The notes under the pieces: model-generated
Told to the model about the DNA's origin: nothing
Databases searched by the model: none
Seen by the model: only the letters and a program-made list of their open reading frames with translations
Program-made: the position numbers and the translations under genes
Shown: positions 1 through 5,870 of the stretch, piece by piece
Layout: each line of letters begins with the position of its first letter
Position numbering within the stretch: the first letter of the stretch is position 1
Assembly: GCA_003978805.1 (NCBI GenBank)
Contig: QNYI01000078.1
Coordinates: 1-7,978 of the forward strand
Length of the DNA stretch: 7,978 bases
Direction of reading: 5' to 3'
Origin: Desulfurobacterium sp.
GTDB taxonomy: Bacteria; Aquificota; Aquificia; Desulfurobacteriales; Desulfurobacteriaceae

Positions 1-500
1 ATGACTTCAAGGACTCTCCTATCCATCTTTGCAGGGTCACCGTGACAGTTGAGGCAGAAGGGAGTCACCCTGATAGGCTGGTAGTAGACGTAGTAGACCT
101 TTCCTCCCTTCTTCACGGCGGTTACGTAGTAAGGGGGTAGTTTCCCCTCCTTTAGCCTTTTCTCAAAGAACTCTAAAACTTTCCTGTCAAGGTCGTCCGG
201 CCTGTGCTGAGGGTTCCTGTACTTTAAAGCAACTCTCGTTACCTTTATCCCGTCAAGCTCGGCGTTTACCTCCTTTTCTATCTCACTTGCTTTTTCAGAG
301 CAGAAAGTTACCGCTCCTACAAAACCTCCTTTACCGAGGGCAGAAGTGAAGCTCTTCATTAACCTTCCCCTGAGCTTTGACATTGCTACCGTTGCTACCT
401 CTTTTACCTTTTCTGCCCTTTCTGGTGATACTTTCACCTCCTTAGAGTAGAAACAGGAAGAAAGGAGTATAACGAGGGAAGTTAGCAGTACTTTCCTCAT
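1..500 (-). CDS. Tll0287-like (DUF3365) c-type heme lipoprotein, 3' end beyond window
   Basis: Translating the reverse complement from the ATG at 500 gives 166 codons that stay open to the window edge, so the C-terminus is missing. The protein begins MRKVLLTSLVILLSSC, a lipoprotein signal with the lipobox Cys at residue 16, so it should be anchored to a membrane and face the periplasm. A CLNCH c-heme motif (C149, C152, H153) follows a region with the layout of Tll0287/DUF3365 domains: VTFCSEKA around residue 67, then PQHRPDD and YYVYYQPI before the heme. From memory, the cyanobacterial Tll0287 heme uses a Cys as distal ligand; C67 is the obvious counterpart here. Family members serve as small heme sensors or electron carriers; the role here is unknown. 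The ATG overlaps the stop of the radical-SAM gene (ATGA, 4 nt) and has its own AGGAGG site (505-511), indicating translational coupling. Confidence 0.8.
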   Translation of the reverse strand, partial: MRKVLLTSLVILLSSCFYSKEVKVSPERAEKVKEVATVAMSKLRGRLMKSFTSALGKGGFVGAVTFCSEKASEIEKEVNAELDGIKVTRVALKYRNPQHRPDDLDRKVLEFFEKRLKEGKLPPYYVTAVKKGGKVYYVYYQPIRVTPFCLNCHGDPAKMDRRVLEV

Positions 501-1303
501 TGCACCCTCCTTGCTATGGTTAGCGTTCCGCACCCTCCCAGTTTATCTATCCTGAACCTGTTGCTTAAAGTTACCCTTACGCCAAAGCTCCTTAAAAAGA
601 GGAAAGCTTTCTCGTACTCCTCCTTTGTTACGGCTTTAAGGCCTTTCCCCTCTACCTCGTTGTACATCATAAGCATAACGGTAAACCTGTGCTTAAGTGC
701 CGTTTCGGCAAGTAGCCTTAAGTTTTCTTCGTCGTCGTTTAGGTTCTTAATGAGGAGGTAGCCAAGCTGAAACTTCTTCCTCCGGGAAGAAGAGGACTGA
801 GAAAGGTGTTCTTCAATAACCTGAAGGAGTTTTTCCAAGCGTTCCATCTTTTTAAAAATCTTCCTCCTCGTTTCCTCCTTTAAAGCGTGGACGGATAGCG
901 TTAACCCGTTGTGGTTGAGTTTCACAAGCTCTTTAAAACCTTCCATAGGGTAACCGGTGGAACTTATCGTTACTTTTAAGCCCTTTTCCCTGAAGTAGTC
1001 AACGGCTCTTTTAACGTTCATGGCGTTTAGAGCCGGTTCGCCTATTCCGGCGATAGCAATTCCCTTAATAGGGAGTTTACCTTTGAGGAGCTCGTATTGG
1101 GCTACTATCTCGTCAAAGGATAGGTTCCTGAAAAAGCCCTTACTCCCAGAAGCGCAGAAAGCGCACCCAACGGGACAACCTACTTGGGTGGAAATACAGA
1201 GCCTCTCTCCTTTGTAAAAGACGGACTCAACCCTGTATCCGTCGTGGGTCTCGTATATAAAGAGCCTATTCAGAGGACTCCTCAGCTCCTGAACTATTCT
1301 CAT
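497..1303 (-). CDS. Short RlmN/Cfr-type radical-SAM methyltransferase-like protein
   Basis: This 268-residue protein carries the radical-SAM cluster motif CxxxCxxC (C43, C47, C50) inside an RlmN-like context, LCISTQVGCPVGCAFC. It also has GIGEPALN (86-93, compare GMGEPLLN), STGYP, LSVHA, and a C-terminal IDKLGGCGTL with C258. C36 and C258 match the two extra cysteines that RlmN/Cfr use for methyl transfer and the protein-RNA adduct, so an RNA adenine C2/C8 methylase mechanism is plausible. RlmN is usually about 350-380 residues; the roughly 80-90-residue N-terminal accessory domain is absent here. This is not a start-choice artefact, because in-frame TAA TAG lie just upstream of the ATG (TAATAGGAAATG). 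The gene overlaps the upstream PSP1 gene by 38 nt, with AGGAG as ribosome binding site, and overlaps the downstream heme-protein gene by 4 nt. Family membership is clear; whether the substrate is 23S A2503, tRNA or something else is not. Confidence 0.85.
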   Translation of the reverse strand: MRIVQELRSPLNRLFIYETHDGYRVESVFYKGERLCISTQVGCPVGCAFCASGSKGFFRNLSFDEIVAQYELLKGKLPIKGIAIAGIGEPALNAMNVKRAVDYFREKGLKVTISSTGYPMEGFKELVKLNHNGLTLSVHALKEETRRKIFKKMERLEKLLQVIEEHLSQSSSSRRKKFQLGYLLIKNLNDDEENLRLLAETALKHRFTVMLMMYNEVEGKGLKAVTKEEYEKAFLFLRSFGVRVTLSNRFRIDKLGGCGTLTIARRVQ

Positions 1304-2189
1304 TTCCTATTACTCCTGCCCTTGTAAAGCATTTAAACCTATCGTCACTTTTCTCTTCAAGCTTTTCAATATATGCGTTCCACTGTTCTTCTGTCAGGAA
1401 GAGCCTTATGGGAAAGGGTTTTTTCCTTCCGTCTTCAAGCTCTACAACGACTACCTCTAAGGGTATGTTTATGTCAGAGAGCTTACCCTTTCCTTCCGGC
1501 GTTTCAACGGTATCGCCGATTTCGGGTAAGAACTGCCTTACGTAGTAGTTGGCCTCCTCAAACTTAAGGCAACACATGAGCCTTCCGCAGGCTCCAGAAA
1601 GTTTTGCCGGGTTGGGAGGAAGCCCTTGTAGCCTTGCAAGGTTCAGTGATACCGATTCAAAGCATTCAAGGAAGTCTTTGCAACAGCAGACCCGACCGCA
1701 CATTCCGACGGCACCAAGCATCTTGACTTCGTCGCGAACGCCTATCTGGCGGAGCTCTATCCTCGTCCTAAAGTGGGCGGCAAGGTCTCTTACGAGCTGT
1801 CTGAAGTCAACCCTTGACTCTGCAGTAAAGTAGAAGACTATCCGCTCTTTGTTGAGAGTTACGTACGCTCTTATAAGTTTCATTGGTAACTGATGTTTTT
1901 CAACTTTTTCCTTGCAGACTTTAAGGGCCTCCACTGCAAATAGTTCGTTTTCCGTAGCCCTGTTTATGTCTTCTTCCTTGGCTGGTCTTACTACTTTGTA
2001 GAGGGAGTTTTTATCTATGTTAAATTTCCTGAGAGCTCCCTCATCAAAAGGATAGGTATTTAAAGCTTTAACGACCTCCTCTCCCCTGTCGGTCTTTACA
2101 ACTACCTTCTGGCCGTAGGAGAACCTCTTTAAAGATGTAGCAAGACCTGTTTTTTCAGTATCCGGGTACTTAAACTTCACTATCAGCAT
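1266..2189 (-). CDS. PSP1 domain protein, RicT (YaaT)-like
   Basis: The 307-residue product has the PSP1/RicT signature: GMCGRVCCC (C164, C168, C169, C170) and SGACGRLMCC (C201, C206, C207), followed by a small C-terminal beta-rich region (about 220-265) and an acidic Ser/Glu tail. In Bacillus the homologous RicT forms the RicAFT complex, which carries Fe-S clusters and influences RNase Y-dependent RNA processing; these cysteines are the likely ligands. Its job in this lineage is not established. The frame is open upstream to 2336, but I place the start at the ATG at 2187-2189. It follows AAGGGGA at good spacing, begins MLIVKFKYPDTEK as family members do, and lies just downstream of a plausible promoter (2226-2253), whereas the longer version would start upstream of it and adds an atypical segment. 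It is the first gene of the minus-strand operon. Frame, family and start are well supported. Confidence 0.9.
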   Translation of the reverse strand: MLIVKFKYPDTEKTGLATSLKRFSYGQKVVVKTDRGEEVVKALNTYPFDEGALRKFNIDKNSLYKVVRPAKEEDINRATENELFAVEALKVCKEKVEKHQLPMKLIRAYVTLNKERIVFYFTAESRVDFRQLVRDLAAHFRTRIELRQIGVRDEVKMLGAVGMCGRVCCCKDFLECFESVSLNLARLQGLPPNPAKLSGACGRLMCCLKFEEANYYVRQFLPEIGDTVETPEGKGKLSDINIPLEVVVVELEDGRKKPFPIRLFLTEEQWNAYIEKLEEKSDDRFKCFTRAGVIGNENSSGAEESSE

Positions 2190-2225
2190 CCTCTTTCCCC
2201 TTCTTAGAACTTCCCTGACTACACA

Positions 2226-2253
2226 AGTATAGGGTGAAACTTGGAGAAAACAA
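2226..2253 (-). promoter_or_regulatory. Sigma-70-like promoter of the PSP1-radical SAM-heme lipoprotein operon
   Basis: On the minus strand, TTGTTT (2248-2253) and TATACT (2226-2231) are separated by 16 bp. Transcription would begin near 2220, leaving a leader of about 30 nt before the ATG at 2189. It supports the shorter start of the PSP1 gene. This is a sequence match only. Confidence 0.5.
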
Positions 2254-2265
2254 CTTCCCAAGTTT
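2237..2265. repeat. 8-bp perfect inverted repeat, candidate operator
   Basis: AAACTTGG (2237-2244) and CCAAGTTT (2258-2265) form perfect 8-bp arms separated by 13 nt. The arm centres are 21 bp apart, about two helical turns, as is common for dimeric repressor sites. The repeat covers the -35 element of the predicted minus-strand promoter. It could instead be a weak RNA hairpin, since it is followed by TTTTT on the plus strand, but no plus-strand gene ends there. No regulator can be named. Confidence 0.4.
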
Positions 2266-2323
2266 TTGATAAAATAAATAAAGAATCTTTTATATACGCA
2301 CGACCAGATTATTAGATAAGTAT

Positions 2324-2351
2324 TTGACACCGCCACGATTGTGTGTATAAT
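2324..2351 (+). promoter_or_regulatory. Consensus sigma-70 promoter for hao
   Basis: TTGACA (2324-2329) and TATAAT (2346-2351) both match the sigma-70 consensus exactly, with a 16-bp spacer. The start site would be near 2358, giving a leader of about 34 nt before the hao ATG, which contains AAAGGAGGG at 2378-2386. I see no clear FNR-type palindrome (TTGATnnnnATCAA) beside it. Confidence 0.8.
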
Positions 2352-2391
2352 TTTTCACCAGAGGAATTAAAACTATCAAAGGAGGGACAGC

Positions 2392-3768
2392 ATGAAGGGG
2401 AAGTTCAGCAAGCTCCGCACAGGGCTGCTGGCGGTAACTTTTGCAGCTGTAGCTGTAATTGGTCTTAATACTACCGACGCCAGCGCAGCCCTCAGGAAGA
2501 TCTCACCTCAAACACAGGCTTGCCTTGGATGTCACAAGAGCATGAACCCTGCCCTCGTTCAGCAGTGGGGGGTTAGCAGGCACGCTGAATCCGGAGTTGG
2601 TTGTTACGAGTGTCACGCTGCAAGCAAGAGTGACAAGGATGCCTTCCAGCACTTCGGGTTCACGATTTCTACTATCGTATCTCCCCTTGACTGTGGTAAG
2701 TGTCACCCCAAAGAGGCTAAGGAAGTTACTGAGTCCCACCACGCAAAGGCTGCTCAGTTCGTAGGTTCTCTTGACAACGTTCTCGGTAGGATCGTTGAAG
2801 GAGAGGCCCTCTTTAACCTCGGTTGTGCCCAGTGTCACGGTAGGACAATTCCCGTTAAGAACGGTATGCCTGTTCTTGGTCCTTGGCCGAACGAGGGTAT
2901 CGGAAGGGTCAACCCCGACGGATCCAAGGGTAACTGTGCAGCTTGCCACTACAGGCACAGCTTCAGCCTCAAGCAAGTTCGTGAACCTGACATGTGTGGT
3001 AAGTGTCACCAAGGACCTGACCATCCGCAAATTGAAATTTGGGAGCTCTCCAAGCACGGTATTGCTTACAAGGCTCACAAATCTGAGATTGAGCAGACCC
3101 TTGATAGGGCTAAGTGGGTTCTCGGCGAGGACTACTACCAAGCTCCTAACTGTGTAACTTGCCACATGGGAGCTTCTGTAACCGGTGCTAAGGCAACCCA
3201 CGACGTAGGTGCAAGGCTCTCTTGGACTTTAAGGCCACCTATCTCCAAGCATAAGCCTAACTGGGAAGCTAAGCGTGCCGAAATGAAGAAAGTTTGCCAA
3301 GCTTGCCACCAGAAAGTATGGGTAGATGCCTTCTACTACCAGTTTGACAACCTCGTAAAACTCTACAACGAGAAGTTTGCTATTCCTGCTAACAAGATTA
3401 TTAAGTTCCTTAAGAGTAGACATCTTATTGACCCGACACCGTTTAACGAGAAGATTGAGTGGACTTACTTCCTCCTCTGGCACCATGAAGGACGTAGGGC
3501 ACGCCACGGTGCTTCTATGATGGCTCCCGACTGGACACACTGGCACGGTCTCTTTGAAGTTGCCGAGAGGTTCTACTTTGAGCTCATTCCAGAAGCGGAT
3601 GAGATTGTTGCTAAGAAAGGTAGCAGAAAGGATAAGAGAGATTGGGCTAAGTTCAAGAAGGAGCTCTTCAGCAAGCCTGAGCACAAGTGGTTCAAGGGTA
3701 TGCCTAAGTCTGAGCTCAGGAAGATTGCTGAGTTCTACATGAAGCGTTACGGACAGGTAGCTCAGTAA
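2392..3768 (+). CDS. hao: Octaheme cytochrome c, hydroxylamine oxidoreductase (Hao)-like
   Basis: The 458-residue precursor has a Sec signal peptide (hydrophobic 11-24, probable cleavage after ASA at 32) and exactly eight CxxCH motifs, beginning at C44, C71, C101, C145, C182, C202, C254 and C302. The sixth motif is followed by GPDHP (D210-H211), matching the Asp-His pair of the Hao active site, and the fourth heme would be the catalytic one. WHHEGRRARHGA and PDWTHWHG (363-386) are also Hao-like. In ammonia oxidizers Hao oxidizes hydroxylamine; in ammonifying Campylobacterota the related protein (epsilon-Hao) is reported to work reductively, on nitrite or hydroxylamine. Given napC-napM-napA downstream, I infer a reductive, periplasmic role in nitrite ammonification. 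The ATG follows AAAGGAGGG. Codon use (AAG for Lys, GGT, GTT, CTC) differs from the AAA-rich TPR genes next door and fits high expression. The family call is firm; the direction of reaction is inference. Confidence 0.93.
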   Translation: MKGKFSKLRTGLLAVTFAAVAVIGLNTTDASAALRKISPQTQACLGCHKSMNPALVQQWGVSRHAESGVGCYECHAASKSDKDAFQHFGFTISTIVSPLDCGKCHPKEAKEVTESHHAKAAQFVGSLDNVLGRIVEGEALFNLGCAQCHGRTIPVKNGMPVLGPWPNEGIGRVNPDGSKGNCAACHYRHSFSLKQVREPDMCGKCHQGPDHPQIEIWELSKHGIAYKAHKSEIEQTLDRAKWVLGEDYYQAPNCVTCHMGASVTGAKATHDVGARLSWTLRPPISKHKPNWEAKRAEMKKVCQACHQKVWVDAFYYQFDNLVKLYNEKFAIPANKIIKFLKSRHLIDPTPFNEKIEWTYFLLWHHEGRRARHGASMMAPDWTHWHGLFEVAERFYFELIPEADEIVAKKGSRKDKRDWAKFKKELFSKPEHKWFKGMPKSELRKIAEFYMKRYGQVAQ

Positions 3769-3774
3769 GCTATC

Positions 3775-3804
3775 TTGGAGGGGGCTTAGCCCCCTCTTTA
3801 TACT
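3775..3804 (+). promoter_or_regulatory. Weak candidate promoter overlapping the hao terminator
   Basis: TATACT (3799-3804) sits in the T-tract of the terminator, with TTGGAG (3775-3780) 18 bp upstream as a poor -35 (3 of 6 matches). A start near 3811 would leave only about 15 nt before the TTG start codon. It is listed because the TPR genes need either this or read-through from hao. Confidence 0.22.
3778..3804 (+). terminator. Intrinsic terminator after hao
   Basis: Ten nt after the hao stop, GAGGGGGC (3778-3785) pairs perfectly with GCCCCCTC (3789-3796) around a TTA loop: an 8-bp GC-rich stem followed by the T-rich stretch TTTATACTTTTAT. It should end most hao transcripts, separating hao from the downstream genes or allowing only partial read-through. 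Confidence 0.88.
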
Positions 3805-3815
3805 TTTATCTTGCT

Positions 3816-3828
3816 GGAGGATAGGTTG
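3816..3828 (+). promoter_or_regulatory. Ribosome binding site deciding a TTG start
   Basis: GGAGG (3816-3820) lies 5 nt before a TTG at 3826-3828. The frame is open from an earlier TTG at 3811, but that codon lies upstream of the ribosome binding site. TTG at 3826 also gives a normal signal-peptide start (MKKKIALL). Confidence 0.7.
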
Positions 3829-4725
3829 AAAAAGAAAATAGCTCTCCTCTTTACCCTCCTTTTAACTTTTCCCTCCTTACCTTCTTACTCCAAGGAAGCT
3901 ACTTTTGAAAAAAGAATAGAAAAGGAAATCGTCTGTCCAAAGGACTTCACCCAGAACCCAGCTGTTTACTTTTACTGCATCTACAGGGATTACCATAACT
4001 ACAAGTTTGACGACGGAATAGAAAAAGCACAGAAAGCTTTAAAAGAGATAGAACCTCTCCTTAAAAAATCGCCGGAGGCTAAGGTCCCAAACGCTGAAAA
4101 AGGAAAAGCAAAGCTCAGAGATCCCCGTGTAAAGTCTGTTGCTTCAGACCTTCATCTTCTCCTCGGGATGCTGTACTTTCAAAAGGCCGTTAACCTAAAA
4201 GATACGAAAGCAAAAAAAGTTTACGAAGAATTTTTCTCTAAGCTTGAGAAGAAAGGTTTTAACTTTTTCCAGATAAATGAGCTTATGGAGCTCTACACAG
4301 AAAAAACTCTCCTTCCGGAAAGCTTTTCTAAAGAGAAAGAGAAAAGGTTTAAGGAACTTTTATCCAAAATGGGAGTCACGGAAGAGGATTTGGAGTCCCT
4401 TGTTAAAAAGGCTCAGAAGTTCTCTGAGGAGACTGCTAAGCTAAAGTTTTCTTACCTTCAAAGGGCACTTAAGGAGTTTCAGACAGCTGTAAGGATAGAT
4501 CCTGAAAATGCTTTAGCTTACTACCAACTCGGTAACTTTTACAGTGGAGCTCTCGGCGAGAATTTACCTGAAACCTCTCAGGCAGCAGAGGAAGCCTATT
4601 ACAAGGCAGCTCTTCTACTAAAGAAAAAGGGAGACTTGGCCGGCTATAAAGAAGTCGTGAAAAAGCTTGAGATGCTAAATCCGTCTTCCCAATACCTTAA
4701 AAAGCTAAAAGGTAAAGATGCGTAA
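3826..4725 (+). CDS. Secreted TPR-like protein of unknown function
   Basis: With the TTG start at 3826 the product has 299 residues. It opens with a Lys-rich Sec signal (MKKKIALLFTLLLTF, probable cleavage near residue 22) and continues as a highly charged, mostly helical protein. The best TPR-like helix pair is at about 209-239 (ALKEF..AVRIDPENALAYYQLGNFY), with a second helical pair at about 255-290 (EEAYYKAALLLKKKGD). The middle (about 125-210) is Lys/Glu-rich and has no recognisable domain. Cysteines C37 and C51 could form a disulfide; there is no CxxCH. TPR proteins are usually scaffolds for protein partners, so this may help assemble or hold the periplasmic multiheme proteins encoded on both sides, but that is inferred from position alone. 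It overlaps the next gene by 8 nt. The ORF is convincing; I do not recognise the family. Confidence 0.82.
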   Translation: MKKKIALLFTLLLTFPSLPSYSKEATFEKRIEKEIVCPKDFTQNPAVYFYCIYRDYHNYKFDDGIEKAQKALKEIEPLLKKSPEAKVPNAEKGKAKLRDPRVKSVASDLHLLLGMLYFQKAVNLKDTKAKKVYEEFFSKLEKKGFNFFQINELMELYTEKTLLPESFSKEKEKRFKELLSKMGVTEEDLESLVKKAQKFSEETAKLKFSYLQRALKEFQTAVRIDPENALAYYQLGNFYSGALGENLPETSQAAEEAYYKAALLLKKKGDLAGYKEVVKKLEMLNPSSQYLKKLKGKDA

Positions 4726-5215
4726 GGGTGTATTCTTTCTCTTAACCTTTACCTTTCTCTTCTCCTGCGGGGAAGAAAAACCCCTAAGTTTCCGTCCTCC
4801 ACCTCCTCCGCCTCCCTCTCCCCTTGAGAAGAAGATATCCAGCGGAGGCCCGCAGGAACGTCCTGTGATTCCTTCCGTTGACTACAGTAAGCTGGATGAG
4901 TGTACAAAGCACCTTCTCTTTGCAGACCAGTTCATAACGGCCTCCGATTACCCTGAAGCGGAAGAGGAAATATCAAAGGCATCTAAGTTCTGTTCTCCCG
5001 ATGATCCGAAGTTTTTATACATGAAAGCCCTCCTTTTAGATATAGAGGAGAAGAGGGAGGAAGCCTATAGGCTCTACTACAAGGCTGCTAAAGGTTTTAT
5101 CAAGAAAGGGGATCTTGAAGGGGCGTTTAAGTGTTACTCAGGAATGCTCTCCATCAATCCTTTCGGCAAGGAAGTAAAGGAGTTGAAGCCTTACTTTCAG
5201 GATGATGACTATTGA
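4718..5215 (+). CDS. Small TPR-like lipoprotein of unknown function
   Basis: The 165-residue product starts MRKGVFFLLTFTFLFSC, a short lipoprotein signal with lipobox LFSC (lipidated C17). A proline-rich linker follows, with seven consecutive prolines at 27-33, then helices resembling one or two TPR units (about 63-92 and 97-148, ending in SINPFGKE) and an acidic tail (DDDY). The layout suggests a membrane-tethered adaptor that holds a small helical domain away from the membrane. The ATG lies within the end of the preceding TPR gene (8-nt overlap in another frame). Its ribosome binding site is weak (AAAGGTAAAG), so it is probably translated by coupling, and the two proteins likely act together. 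The poly-proline run would be expected to need EF-P for smooth translation. The three Cys after the lipid Cys (62, 92, 138) are not heme motifs. The function is not known. Confidence 0.8.
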   Translation: MRKGVFFLLTFTFLFSCGEEKPLSFRPPPPPPPSPLEKKISSGGPQERPVIPSVDYSKLDECTKHLLFADQFITASDYPEAEEEISKASKFCSPDDPKFLYMKALLLDIEEKREEAYRLYYKAAKGFIKKGDLEGAFKCYSGMLSINPFGKEVKELKPYFQDDDY

Positions 5216-5240
5216 AAGAAGGATTGTTTTTTGTTAAAAT
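5212..5240 (+). promoter_or_regulatory. Sigma-70-like promoter for napC-napM-napA
   Basis: TTGAAA (5212-5217) overlaps the stop codon of the TPR lipoprotein gene. TAAAAT (5235-5240) follows at a 17-bp spacing, and each box matches consensus at 5 of 6 positions. Transcription would start near 5247, with a leader of about 39 nt to the napC GTG. The gap of 70 nt is much AT-richer than the genes around it. Confidence 0.55.
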
Positions 5241-5285
5241 TTTTTTGCTTTATAAGAAATTCCTAATTAATTTTAGGAGGGAAAG

Positions 5286-5828
5286 GTGACGGAGAAGAGG
5301 AAGGCCTTCATAGTAGGCGGTATAGTTGGTATCATTATTGCAGGTTTCGCCTCTCTCATCTCTGCTCAGATGATTGAAAACACGGCAGAACCCGAGTTTT
5401 GCGGTTCCTGCCACGAGATGAAACCTATGTTTGAAGCGTGGGAGGTGGGTCCCCACGGCCCGAAAGGAAACAAGAGGGGGGCTATAAGAGCAGGATGTGC
5501 AGACTGTCACCTCCCTCACACCAGTGTTTTCGCCTACCTGCTTAACAAGAGTAAGTTCGGAACGAACGATATGATTGCTCACTTCTTTAAAGGCGGGTAT
5601 GCCGATGATTTAGATCACTGGTTGGAGAAGAGGGAGGAGAGGGGACACTACGTATTTGTGTCAAACTGTGAAAGGTGTCATGCGGAGCTCCCTGAAAACA
5701 TTATGCACGAGAAGCTTAAGAAAGGGGAAATTAGAGGTGACTGTTTAACGTGCCACTGGTACGTAGGTCACGGTTTTGACTTTGAGTCAAAGCTTAAGGA
5801 GTTCTTCGGAGGTAAGGAGGAGAAGTAG
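5286..5828 (+). CDS. napC: NapC/NrfH-family membrane-anchored tetraheme cytochrome c (quinol dehydrogenase)
   Basis: The 180-residue protein has a short cytoplasmic start, one transmembrane helix (about 8-28, GIVGIIIAGFASLIS) that is probably not cleaved, and four CxxCH motifs at C39, C71, C128 and C153. CGSCHEM at the first heme has the CxxCHxM pattern seen in NrfH/NapC proteins, where the Met near heme 1 sits at the quinol side. The family oxidizes membrane quinol and passes electrons to periplasmic reductases. Placed directly before napM and napA, this one most likely supplies NapA; given hao upstream it might also feed the octaheme protein, as NrfH-like partners do for epsilon-Hao. The start is GTG, with AGGAGG (5275-5280) 5 nt upstream. 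Length alone (180) does not separate NapC (about 200) from NrfH (about 160), so the symbol rests partly on neighbours. Confidence 0.85.
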   Translation: MTEKRKAFIVGGIVGIIIAGFASLISAQMIENTAEPEFCGSCHEMKPMFEAWEVGPHGPKGNKRGAIRAGCADCHLPHTSVFAYLLNKSKFGTNDMIAHFFKGGYADDLDHWLEKREERGHYVFVSNCERCHAELPENIMHEKLKKGEIRGDCLTCHWYVGHGFDFESKLKEFFGGKEEK

Positions 5829-5854
5829 TATAATTGTGAAATAAAGAACTGAGT

Positions 5855-5870
5855 GGGGAGGTGTAAGGTG
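5855..5870 (+). promoter_or_regulatory. Ribosome binding site deciding the napM GTG start
   Basis: GGGGAGGTG (5855-5863) lies just before GTG at 5868-5870. The frame is open from an earlier GTG at 5853, but that codon sits upstream of this ribosome binding site, and starting there would put MGRCK in front of a normal signal peptide. Confidence 0.75.

Noticed and set aside
516..1833. Several plus-strand open frames over the minus-strand operon
   Set aside because: They overlap conserved radical-SAM and PSP1 coding sequence and encode low-complexity Ser/Leu/Arg-rich peptides without recognisable features.
2266..2296. A second plus-strand promoter, TTGATA with TATATA
   Set aside because: The 19-bp spacer is too long and a perfect consensus promoter lies about 58 bp downstream.
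2190..2336. N-terminal extension of the PSP1 protein by 49 residues
   Set aside because: The predicted promoter lies inside it, the sequence is atypical of the family, and the ATG at 2189 has a better ribosome binding site.
2503..3201. A 232-codon open frame on the minus strand inside hao
   Set aside because: It lies entirely opposite the octaheme gene, lacks a credible ribosome binding site and domain, and arises from the biased codon use of hao; its product has no family-like features.
5251..5256. TATAAG as the -10 of a napC promoter
   Set aside because: The nearest -35 (TTGTTA) is only 14 bp away; TTGAAA-17-TAAAAT is the better pair.
5805..5834. TATAAT just after the napC stop as a separate napM promoter
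   Set aside because: The -10 is perfect but the best upstream box (TTCGGA) is poor; close spacing and function favour co-transcription with napC. It could still be a minor internal promoter.
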